Source of the DNA: Stutzerimonas stutzeri
Lineage (GTDB): Bacteria; Pseudomonadota; Gammaproteobacteria; Pseudomonadales; Pseudomonadaceae
Direction of reading: 5' to 3'
Assembly: GCA_002387205.1 (NCBI GenBank)
Contig: DGLA01000026.1
Span: forward strand, 62,001 to 126,000
Length of the DNA stretch: 64,000 bases
The notes below the pieces were generated by a model. The model worked only from the letters and a program-made list of their open reading frames with translations, was not told the DNA's origin and searched no databases. A program made the translations under genes and the position numbers. Below are positions 54,939 through 64,000 of this stretch, in pieces (the stretch's first letter is position 1; every line of letters starts with the position of its first letter).

Positions 54939-56240
54939 ATGCACAACTACGTTACCTGGCTTCGCGATTCATCGCCCTATATCAACTCGCACCGTGACCG
55001 CACCTTCGTGGTCATGCTGCCCGGCGATGGTCTGGAACATCCCAACTTCGCCAACATCGTCCACGACCTGGTGTTGCTGCACAGCCTCGGCGTACGCCTG
55101 GTGCTGGCGTTTGGCTCGCGTCCGCAGATCGAGGAACGGCTGGCCGCACGTGGCATCCAGCCGCGCTTCCATCGCGACCTGCGCATCACCGACTCGGCCA
55201 CCCTGGAATGTGTGATCGATGCGGTCGGTCATATGCGCATCGCCCTCGAGGCGCGGCTGTCCATGGACATGGCTGCTTCGCCGATGCAGGGCGCGCGACT
55301 GCGGGTGGCCAGCGGCAATTTCATCACCGCACGGCCCATCGGTGTGCACGATGGGGTCGATTATCAGCACACCGGCGAAGTGCGGCGGGTCGATCGCAAG
55401 GGCATCGGCCGACTGCTGGACGAGCGCACCATCGTGCTGCTCTCGCCACTGGGTTATTCCCCTACAGGCGAGATTTTCAACATCGCCTGTGAAGATATTG
55501 CCACTCGCGCCGCCATCGATCTGCAGGCCGACAAGCTGGTGCTCTACGGTGCCGAGCGCGGCCTGCGTGACGAGACCGGCAAGCTGGTGCGCGAGCTACG
55601 GCCGCCGCAGATCCCAGCCTATCTGGAGCGCCTCGTCGGTACCTACCAGGCCGAGCTGCTGGATGCCGCGGCCCAGGCCTGCAAGGGCGGCGTGCGCCGC
55701 AGCCATGTGATCAGCTACGCCGAGGATGGCTCGCTGCTCAACGAGCTGTTCACCCGCGATGGCGGCGACGGCACCCTGGTGACTCAGGAGCAGTTCGAGC
55801 AATTGCGCGAGGCGACCATCGAGGACGTTGGCGGGCTGATCGATCTGATCACACCGCTGGAAGAGCAGGGCATTCTGGTGCGGCGTTCGCGAGAGGTGCT
55901 GGAGCGGGAGGTCGAGCAATTCACCATCGTCGAGCGTGACGGCCTGATCATTGCCTGCGCGGCGCTCTACCCGATCGCCGATTCCGATGCGGGAGAACTG
56001 GCCTGCCTGGCAGTGAATCCCGAATATCGCCATGGCGGTCGCGGCGATCAGCTGCTGGAACGGATCGAAGCGCGAGCGCGCAAGCTGGGCCTGAAAACCC
56101 TGTTCGTGCTCACCACCCGCACCGCGCACTGGTTCCGCGAGCGCGGCTTCGAGCCTAGCGGTGTCGAGCGTCTGCCAGCTGCGCGGGCTTCGCTCTACAA
56201 CTTCCAGCGCAATTCGAAGATATTCGAGAAGCAGCTGTAG
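54939..56240 (+). CDS. argA: N-acetylglutamate synthase
   Basis: First enzyme of arginine synthesis, 433 residues. It has an amino-acid kinase-like domain (about 15-290; VVMLPGDGLEHPNFANIVHD, LVLAFGSRPQIEERLAARGI), the arginine-feedback part, and a C-terminal GNAT acetyltransferase domain (about 300-430; LACLAVNPEYRHGGRGDQLL). Length is the usual one for gamma-proteobacterial ArgA. Its stop is followed at once by a heptad-related element. Confidence 0.96.
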   Translation: MHNYVTWLRDSSPYINSHRDRTFVVMLPGDGLEHPNFANIVHDLVLLHSLGVRLVLAFGSRPQIEERLAARGIQPRFHRDLRITDSATLECVIDAVGHMRIALEARLSMDMAASPMQGARLRVASGNFITARPIGVHDGVDYQHTGEVRRVDRKGIGRLLDERTIVLLSPLGYSPTGEIFNIACEDIATRAAIDLQADKLVLYGAERGLRDETGKLVRELRPPQIPAYLERLVGTYQAELLDAAAQACKGGVRRSHVISYAEDGSLLNELFTRDGGDGTLVTQEQFEQLREATIEDVGGLIDLITPLEEQGILVRRSREVLEREVEQFTIVERDGLIIACAALYPIADSDAGELACLAVNPEYRHGGRGDQLLERIEARARKLGLKTLFVLTTRTAHWFRERGFEPSGVERLPAARASLYNFQRNSKIFEKQL

Positions 56241-56333
56241 AGCCGATAACAGCGCTGGAGGCTGAACGGAAAAGCGGTTGCACATGGCAACCGCTGAAGA
56301 GATCAACACCGCCTGGCTGCTTCAGGCTTCCAA
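56241..56333. repeat. heptad-related element and hairpin between argA and gshA
   Basis: The left part (AGCGCTGGAGGCTGAACGG, from about 56251) closely resembles the start of the element between ompR and envZ (AGCGCTGGAGGCCTGAGG). It contains a perfect 9-bp stem AGCGGTTGC / GCAACCGCT (56273-56295) and ends with CTTCAGGCTTCCA near 56319. The element may act as the terminator for the convergent genes. Confidence 0.65.
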
Positions 56334-57914
56334 CTACAGCTGCGTCAAACTCCGCTGATATTCCTCGACAAAGCTGTCGAAGTCCTCGGTGTCGGCAGCT
56401 TCCATCTCCGCTTGTTGCGCTAGCGAGCTGCGCGTCGCTTCGTCGAACCAGGCCACGTCGGTGTCGGACAGGGCACGGCTACGGAAGTCTTCGGCGTGTC
56501 GGCGGGTCTGACGCAGCGCGAACTGGCTGAAGCTCTCACCGTTACGCTGCAACTCCTCGAGTACGCGGGCCGAAGGCGTCAGGCTGCTGTCGGCAACCTT
56601 TGCCTGTTGTTCGGCCACGGCGCGCGCATGTTCTTCGCTTCCATGGCTGCGATCCAGCAGCGCGGCAACCTGGCCTATCGCGGTGATCAGCTCGCTCGCC
56701 CATTGCTGCAGGCTGACAGCCTCACCGCGGCGTTGCAGTTGCAGCCCGGGTCTGCGGCCTTCTTTTACCACCTTGAGGAAGTTGTCGTTGCTGGCCCGGC
56801 ATTCGCCATCGACCAGGCAAGGGCTCTGCTGCAGGGTGCAGAACAGCAGGAACGCATCGAGAAAACGCGCTTCGGTGATGTCGATCCCCAACGGCAGGAA
56901 GGGGTTGATGTCCAGGCAACGCACTTCGATGTACTGGATGCCGCGTGCGCGCAATGCGTGCAAGGGGCGCTCGCCAGTGCCTGTCACGCGCTTGGGGCGG
57001 ATGTTCGAGTAGTACTCGTTTTCGATCTGCAGGATGTTGGTGTTGAGCTGCTGCCAGTTGCCGTCCGCGTCCTTGGTGCCTAGCGCCGCGTAGTCGGGGT
57101 AGGGCGTCGAGACCGCCTTGTGCAGGCTGCTGGTGTAGCTGGGCAGGTCGTCGTAGCAGGGTGTCAGGCCCGCCTGGGCATTGCTCTGGTAGCCCAGGTC
57201 GCTCATGCGCAGACTGGTGGCGTAGGGCAAATACAGGGTGTCTTCGTCGAGCTGCTCGAGCTGATGTGCACGGCCGCGCATGAAGCTGGCATCCAGTGCC
57301 GGCGAGGCGCCGAACAGATACATCAGCAGCCAGCTGTAGCGACGGAAGTTGCGGATCAGTGCGATATAGCGCCAGGACTGGTAATCCTGCTGCGAGCGAT
57401 CATCGCCTTCGTCGGCCTGCAGCACCGACCACAGCGCCTCGGGCAGCGAGAAGTTGTAATGAATCCCGGCGATGCATTGCATGGTCTTGCCATAGCGAAG
57501 CGCCAGGCCTTGCCGGTAGACGTATTTCAGCCGGCCGATGTTGGAGCTGCCGTATTCGGCGATGGGAATCTGCGTCTCGTCCGGCAGGTGTCCCGGCATC
57601 GACGGGCTCCAGAGAAATTCTCCGTCCAGCCGGCTGTAGGTATAGCGGTGTATGGCGTCTAGCTCGGCCAGCGTCCTGGCCGGATCGGCCTCAGTGCCGG
57701 TGATGAACTCCAGCAGCGCTTCGGAATAGTCGGTGGTGATCTTCGGGTGAGTCAGCGCCGACCCCAGCGCCCGCGGATGAGGCGTGAGCGCCAGCTGGCC
57801 ATCGGTGCCGACGCGCAGGCATTCGCGCTCTATCCCGTGCAGGCATTGCGAGAGCAGCGACAGGTTTGGGTGCTCGGCCAGCAACGCCAGGCGGTGGGAG
57901 AGAAGATCGCTCAA
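56334..57914 (-). CDS. gshA: glutamate-cysteine ligase
   Basis: First enzyme of glutathione synthesis, 526 residues. I choose the TTG at 57912-57914 ([18 protein letters not shown]), which has AAGGAA about 8 nt upstream and matches the family length and the known Pseudomonas N-terminus. An in-frame upstream ATG at 57965 would add 17 unrelated residues. Landmarks are [33 protein letters not shown] and [17 protein letters not shown]. Confidence 0.94.
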   Translation of the reverse strand: MSDLLSHRLALLAEHPNLSLLSQCLHGIERECLRVGTDGQLALTPHPRALGSALTHPKITTDYSEALLEFITGTEADPARTLAELDAIHRYTYSRLDGEFLWSPSMPGHLPDETQIPIAEYGSSNIGRLKYVYRQGLALRYGKTMQCIAGIHYNFSLPEALWSVLQADEGDDRSQQDYQSWRYIALIRNFRRYSWLLMYLFGASPALDASFMRGRAHQLEQLDEDTLYLPYATSLRMSDLGYQSNAQAGLTPCYDDLPSYTSSLHKAVSTPYPDYAALGTKDADGNWQQLNTNILQIENEYYSNIRPKRVTGTGERPLHALRARGIQYIEVRCLDINPFLPLGIDITEARFLDAFLLFCTLQQSPCLVDGECRASNDNFLKVVKEGRRPGLQLQRRGEAVSLQQWASELITAIGQVAALLDRSHGSEEHARAVAEQQAKVADSSLTPSARVLEELQRNGESFSQFALRQTRRHAEDFRSRALSDTDVAWFDEATRSSLAQQAEMEAADTEDFDSFVEEYQRSLTQL

Positions 57915-58045
57915 TTGGGGAATTCCTTCACGCGTCAGTCGGCACAATATGGGGGTGGATCGCACGCTCTACAAGAGGCCGTCAGCGTTGGACCGCGCAC
58001 CCTTGCAGGGCGTTTCCAATGTACCCTCAGCTGCGGCCCGATGAC

Positions 58046-58432
58046 TCAGATGACCGAGAAGGTCGCCTGTGCCTTGGCCACCAGCTTCTCGCCCTGATGG
58101 ACCTCGGCTTCGAGCACCTGGGTCCGACGACCGCCGTGCACCACCCAGGCGCGGCAGGTCAGCTCGCCTTCGGTCACCGGGCGAATGTAGTTGACCTTGC
58201 ATTCCAGCGTGACGCTGTTCGGCTCGCCGCCATTGAGGCTGTGGCTGGCCTGGCCCATGGCGGTGTCGATCAGTGAGAACAGTGCGCCGCCGTGCAGCTT
58301 GCCATGCAGATTGCGCAAGCCATCATGCATGGCCAGGCGCAGCAGCGCTTCTCCATTTGCGACCTGGACAATCTCCAGCCCCAGCAGGCGCCCGAAGGCG
58401 CTGCTGCTTCCCACGGATTCGTCTTCGCGCAC
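58046..58432 (-). CDS. PaaI-like hotdog thioesterase
   Basis: A 128-residue hotdog-fold protein with the PaaI pattern: the N-terminal Gly-rich GRLLGLEIVQVANGEALL, NLHGKLHGGALFSLIDTAMG (catalytic Asp and the HGG turn), and CKVNYIRPVTEGELTCRA. It would hydrolyse an acyl- or phenylacetyl-type CoA. It follows tex with 1 bp between the tex stop and its ATG, so they are co-transcribed, as in P. aeruginosa PA5201-PA5202. Confidence 0.92.
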   Translation of the reverse strand: MREDESVGSSSAFGRLLGLEIVQVANGEALLRLAMHDGLRNLHGKLHGGALFSLIDTAMGQASHSLNGGEPNSVTLECKVNYIRPVTEGELTCRAWVVHGGRRTQVLEAEVHQGEKLVAKAQATFSVI

Positions 58433-58433
58433 C

Positions 58434-60755
<2,322 letters not shown>

Positions 60756-60809
60756 GAACCTACCTGGGTCAGTCAAACCATGCAGGGCGTGCCTGCGCGA
60801 AAGGGCGCG

Positions 60810-60815
60810 ATTATA
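60810..60815 (-). promoter_or_regulatory. -10 element for tex
   Basis: A perfect TATAAT on the minus strand, 55 bp before the tex start codon. No good -35 at 16-18 bp is visible, so it may need an activator or an extended -10 context. Confidence 0.45.
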
Positions 60816-60930
60816 AGGGCAGCAGAGCATTTGAGACCGCAAGCCGGACGAAAAACCCAAGCCTGTCGCACCGGCTCATTCTTTCGGCCCTCGGCTTGGC
60901 ACCGCAAAATCTGCTAACAATGGCTGTCAG

Positions 60931-60961
60931 TTGCCTTTACTTCACTGCGCGCATAATGCGC
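60931..60961 (+). promoter_or_regulatory. promoter/operator region of ompR
   Basis: TTGCCT (60931-60936) and TAATGC (60954-60959) are spaced 17 bp. The -10 overlaps the perfect 13-bp palindrome GCGCATAATGCGC (60949-60961), a candidate regulator site 24 bp before the ompR ATG. Confidence 0.4.
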
Positions 60962-60984
60962 CGTCGATCATTCCGGGAGTTCTC

Positions 60985-61722
60985 ATGAGCAGCACCGCAC
61001 CTGCCAGCGAAGGCGAAAAGATTCTGATTGTTGACGATGACGCCCGTTTGCGGCGTCTGCTCGAGCGGTTTCTTGATGAGCAGGGCTATCGCGTGCGGAC
61101 CGTGGAGAGTGCCGAGCAGATGGATCGCCTGCTCAGCCGCGAATTGTTCCATCTGGTGGTGCTGGACCTGATGATGCCTGGCGAGGATGGTCTGTCCGCC
61201 TGCAACCGGCTGCGTACCAGCGGCAATCAGATCCCCATCATCATGCTGACGGCCAAGGGTGACGAGGCCAGCCGCATTCACGGGCTTGAGCAGGGGGCCG
61301 ATGATTATCTGGCCAAGCCCTTCAATCCGCGCGAGCTCTTGGCGCGAATCCGCGCGGTACTGCGTCGGCAGGTGCCGCAGGTGCCTGGAGCGCCGGGCAG
61401 CGAAGACGAGACGGTGACCTTTGGCGACTACGAGCTTTTCCTCGGCACCCGCGAGCTGAAGAAGGGCGACCAGGTACACATGCTCACCACCGGTGAGTTC
61501 GCCGTGCTCAAGGCGCTCGTGCAGCATGCACGCGAGCCGCTGACCCGCGACAAGCTGATGAATCTGGCCCGCGGTCGCGAATGGGATGCCCTGGAGCGCT
61601 CCATCGACGTGCAGATCTCGCGCCTGCGCCGTCTTATCGAGCCAGACCCGTCCAAGCCGCGCTATATCCAGACGGTCTGGGGCGTGGGCTATGTCTTCGT
61701 GCCGGATGGCAACAAGGGCTGA
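60985..61722 (+). CDS. ompR: OmpR-family response regulator (OmpR/AmgR)
   Basis: A 245-residue regulator. The receiver domain (about 10-125) has ILIVDDDARL, the phospho-acceptor Asp in VVLDLMMPGEDG, and Lys in DYLAKPFNPRE. The C-terminal winged helix (about 145-240) has LTTGEFAVLKALVQHAREPLTRDKL. The start is the ATG at 60985 with GGGAG upstream. It pairs with the downstream EnvZ kinase; the P. aeruginosa orthologue pair AmgRS handles membrane stress and aminoglycoside tolerance. Its stop codon is at the foot of the large hairpin before envZ. Confidence 0.95.
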   Translation: MSSTAPASEGEKILIVDDDARLRRLLERFLDEQGYRVRTVESAEQMDRLLSRELFHLVVLDLMMPGEDGLSACNRLRTSGNQIPIIMLTAKGDEASRIHGLEQGADDYLAKPFNPRELLARIRAVLRRQVPQVPGAPGSEDETVTFGDYELFLGTRELKKGDQVHMLTTGEFAVLKALVQHAREPLTRDKLMNLARGREWDALERSIDVQISRLRRLIEPDPSKPRYIQTVWGVGYVFVPDGNKG

Positions 61723-61809
61723 AAAGCCGATTGAAGCGCTGGAGGCCTGAGGCTGAACGATGGCGCTTTTCCGTCCAGCCTCAAGCCTCTGGCGTCCTTG
61801 TCGGCTTTT
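61722..61809. repeat. long inverted-repeat element between ompR and envZ
   Basis: An outer perfect 9-bp stem, AAAAGCCGA (61722-61730) with TCGGCTTTT (61801-61809), encloses a 23-bp arm (61737-61759) that pairs with 61772-61794 at 19 of 23 positions, plus two G-T pairs in RNA. The foot includes the ompR stop and ends 3 bp before the envZ ATG, so the envZ ribosome-binding region is in the stem. Its left arm resembles the argA-gshA element. Confidence 0.88.
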
Positions 61810-61812
61810 ATT

Positions 61813-63132
61813 ATGAAAACTCCCCTCTGGTTCCCGCAAAGCTTCTTCGCCCGCACGCTTTGGATGGTGCTGATCGTCGTGCTGTTCTCCAAGGTGCTGA
61901 TGCTGGTGTACCTGATGATGAACGAGGACGTGATGGTCGACCGCCAGTACAGCCATGGCGCGGCGTTGACCCTGCGCGCCTATTGGGCGGCTGACGAGGA
62001 GAATCGCGAGCGTATTGCCCGTGCAGCGGGCTTGCAGCGGGTCTCGACCGTAGACGTGCCGCCGAGCGAGTATCACTGGCCTTACACGGAAATCTTCCAG
62101 CGCCAGATGCAGGCCGAGCTGGGCGTCGAGACCGATGTGCGGGTGCGCATCCAGCCTGATACGGCGATCTGGGTACGCGCACCGAGCCTCGGTCCGGACT
62201 GGCTGCAGGTGCCGCTGTATGCCTACCCGTTGCGGGGTCAGCGGATCTGGAGCGTGCTCGGCTGGTTTCTCGGGATCGGCTTGCTGTCGACGGCGGCGGC
62301 GTGGATCTTCGTCAGCCAGCTCAACCTGCCGCTCAAGCGACTGGTTTACGCCGCGCGGCAGATCGGCAAGGGGCGCAGCGTGCGGCTGCCGATCAGCGAC
62401 ACGCCAAGCGAGATGACCGAGGTGTATCGCGCCTTCAACCAGATGGCCGAAGACGTCGAACAGGCCGGGCGCGAGCGCGAACTCATGCTAGCCGGGGTTT
62501 CCCACGACCTGCGCACGCCCCTGACGCGCCTGAGACTGTCGCTGGAATTGATGTCCAGCGATGCCGAGCTGACCGAAGACATGGTCCGTGATATCGAGGA
62601 CATGAATGCCATCCTTGATCAGTTTCTCGCCTTCGTTCGTGATGGCAGCGACGAGCCGGTGGAGAGCATCGACCTGGGCGATCTGGTGCGCGAGGTGGTG
62701 GCGCCCTACAACCAGTACGGCGAGAGCGTGCGCCTGTGCGTCGAGCCGATGCCGAAGCTGGCGCTGCGTCGGGTATCGATCAAACGGCTGCTGGTCAACC
62801 TGATCGAAAACGCACTGCGCTACGGTGGTCACGGCGTCGAAGTCGCGGCGCATGTTTCCGGCGACAGCAACGCGCCTTACGTTGTGCTCAGCGTGCTTGA
62901 CCGGGGCACTGGTATCGATCCTGACGAGTTGGGTGAGATCTTCAATCCCTTCATCCGCGGCGACCGCGCGCGCGGTGGGCAGGGGGCTGGCCTGGGGCTG
63001 GCGATCGTCAAGCGGATCGCGTCGCAGCATGGCGGCGTGGTCGAACTTCGCAACCGCGAAGGTGGCGGTCTAGAGGCCCGGGTGAGCCTGCCGCTGGGCC
63101 TGCTTCTGCCGAGAGATGCGATAAAAGCGTGA
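61813..63132 (+). CDS. envZ: EnvZ-family sensor histidine kinase (EnvZ/AmgS)
   Basis: A 439-residue inner-membrane kinase: helix near 15-35, periplasmic loop (about 40-150), helix near 152-175, HAMP (about 175-230), phospho-His in GVSHDLRTPLTRLRL, N-box NLIENALRYGG, and the ATP lid DRGTGIDPDELGEIFNPF with GGQGAGLGLAIVKRI. The start at ATG 61813 (MKTPLWFPQSFFARTL) is preferred over an in-frame TTG at 61798. No good Shine-Dalgarno is visible apart from sequence inside the hairpin stem, so translation may be coupled to, or restrained by, that structure. Confidence 0.94.
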   Translation: MKTPLWFPQSFFARTLWMVLIVVLFSKVLMLVYLMMNEDVMVDRQYSHGAALTLRAYWAADEENRERIARAAGLQRVSTVDVPPSEYHWPYTEIFQRQMQAELGVETDVRVRIQPDTAIWVRAPSLGPDWLQVPLYAYPLRGQRIWSVLGWFLGIGLLSTAAAWIFVSQLNLPLKRLVYAARQIGKGRSVRLPISDTPSEMTEVYRAFNQMAEDVEQAGRERELMLAGVSHDLRTPLTRLRLSLELMSSDAELTEDMVRDIEDMNAILDQFLAFVRDGSDEPVESIDLGDLVREVVAPYNQYGESVRLCVEPMPKLALRRVSIKRLLVNLIENALRYGGHGVEVAAHVSGDSNAPYVVLSVLDRGTGIDPDELGEIFNPFIRGDRARGGQGAGLGLAIVKRIASQHGGVVELRNREGGGLEARVSLPLGLLLPRDAIKA

Positions 63133-63242
63133 AGAAAGCTTGAAGTCTAGAGCTGGAAGCTAGAAGGCTGGTTTCGGATTGCTGAGATTCTTGTCTTCCA
63201 GCTTCCAGCTTCCAGCTTCCAGCTTCCAGCTTCCAGCGCTGC
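63133..63242. repeat. heptad intergenic element with six tandem CTTCCAG units
   Basis: After the envZ stop, purine-rich 7-bp units (AAGCTTG, AAGTCTA, GAGCTGG, AAGCTAG, AAGGCTG; about 63136-63171) are followed by an unrelated loop and six perfect CTTCCAG units (63195-63236), ending 6 bp from the rimK stop. The arms are complementary, as in the element at 48033. Confidence 0.85.
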
Positions 63243-64000
63243 TTAGCCTTTGCCCCTGGTCCGCGTCAGGTGGGGGCCGGCGTTTTTTTCCAGGTACTGG
63301 ATGATCAGCCCGGCCACATCCTTGCCGGTGGTGTCTTCGATGCCGGCCAGGCCTGGGGAGGAGTTCACCTCCATTACCAGCGGGCCGTGGTTGGAGCGCA
63401 GGATGTCGACGCCGGCGACACTGAGGCCCATCACCTTGGCGGCGCGGATGGCGGTCATGCGCTCTTCCGGTGTGATCTTGATCAGGCTGGCGGTGCCGCC
63501 GCGATGCAGGTTGGAGCGGAACTCGCCGGGCTTGGCCTGACGCTTCATCGCGGCGATCACCTTGTCGCCGACAACGAAGCAGCGGATGTCGGCGCCGCCG
63601 GCTTCCTTGATGTACTCCTGCACCATGATGTCCTGCTTTAGCCCCATGAAGGCTTCGATCACCGATTCGGCCGCAGTCGCCGTCTCGCACATGACCACGC
63701 CGATGCCCTGGGTGCCTTCGAGCACCTTGATCACCAGTGGCGCGCCGCCGACCATCTGGATCAGGTCGGCGATATCGTCCGGCGAGTGGGCGAAGCCGGT
63801 CACCGGCAGGCCGATTCCACGGCGCGCCAGCAATTGCAGCGAGCGCAGCTTGTCCCGCGAGCGAGCGATGGCCACCGATTCGTTGAGCGGGAACACCCCC
63901 TGCATTTCGAACTGACGCAGCACGGCGCAACCATAGAAGGTGACCGAGGCGCCGATCCGCGGGATCACCGCGTCGAAGCCTTCCAGCGGGCGGCCGCGGT
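63243..64000 (-). CDS. rimK: RimK, ribosomal protein S6 / alpha-glutamate ligase (runs off the right edge)
   Basis: The C-terminal ~252 residues of an ATP-grasp ligase that adds Glu residues to ribosomal protein S6. The frame is open to base 64000 ([15 protein letters not shown]), so the start lies outside; the full protein is usually about 301 residues. ATP-grasp landmarks are [36 protein letters not shown] and [14 protein letters not shown] (metal-binding Glu/Asn). It is convergent with envZ across a heptad element. Confidence 0.96.
   Translation of the reverse strand, partial: RGRPLEGFDAVIPRIGASVTFYGCAVLRQFEMQGVFPLNESVAIARSRDKLRSLQLLARRGIGLPVTGFAHSPDDIADLIQMVGGAPLVIKVLEGTQGIGVVMCETATAAESVIEAFMGLKQDIMVQEYIKEAGGADIRCFVVGDKVIAAMKRQAKPGEFRSNLHRGGTASLIKITPEERMTAIRAAKVMGLSVAGVDILRSNHGPLVMEVNSSPGLAGIEDTTGKDVAGLIIQYLEKNAGPHLTRTRGKG

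Overview
The window is GC-rich, densely packed gamma-proteobacterial chromosome. It looks like a pseudomonad of the Pseudomonas stutzeri group (Stutzerimonas). Two blocks recalled from P. aeruginosa support this: rmlBDAC beside a dctB-like sensor kinase on the left, and rimK - envZ/ompR (amgS/amgR) - tex - thioesterase - gshA - argA - argE - phosphate transporter - DUF47 - CYTH/CHAD - GspE-like ATPase on the right. The genus call rests on gene order and protein resemblance, not on a database search.

Left third (1-20956): a partial DctB-like sensor; the four dTDP-L-rhamnose genes (minus strand, each overlapping the next by 4 bp); a three-gene HlyD / double-ATPase-permease / permease exporter like E. 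coli yhiI-rbbA-yhhJ; a four-gene Mla-like lipid ABC transporter (permease, ATPase, MCE protein, lipoprotein); small VanZ and DUF2238 membrane proteins; and a plus-strand caa3-type cytochrome oxidase operon (subunit II with cytochrome c domain, fused subunits I+III, a small membrane protein, a CtaG-type assembly factor, a triheme cytochrome c, and a DedA protein).

Middle (21001-34931): a short polysaccharide-type cluster (flippase, nitroreductase-like protein, pyruvyl transferase). It is followed by an intergenic region with a probable Rsm/Csr-family small RNA: six GGA motifs, three of them in hairpin loops, and a strong terminator. Next is a defence island on the minus strand bounded by tRNA-Thr(TGT): hsdR (interrupted by an in-frame amber codon), an Abi_2/HEPN protein, a small winged-helix-like protein with an 11-bp tandem repeat inside its coding region, hsdM, hsdS, a duplicated hsdS tail, and mrr.

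Right half (35019-64000): a methyltransferase; a TRAP transporter for 2-oxoacid-type substrates (dctQM divergent from dctP); OsmC; a DUF2388 protein; a very large hybrid PAS/GAF sensor kinase; two divergent L,D-transpeptidases; an orphan GspE ATPase; CYTH/CHAD triphosphatase; a PhoU-like protein with Pit phosphate transporter; argE, argA, gshA; a thioesterase; tex; ompR-envZ; and rimK running off the right edge.

The most unusual structure outside genes is a family of intergenic elements built from 7-bp units (CTTCCAG and complementary GAAGCTG-like arms). They sit directly after the stop codons of the genes ending at 48031, 56240, 61722 and 63132. One copy forms a long hairpin between ompR and envZ that takes in the envZ ribosome-binding region. 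The island genes, the Rsm-like RNA and these heptad elements are the parts most worth following up.
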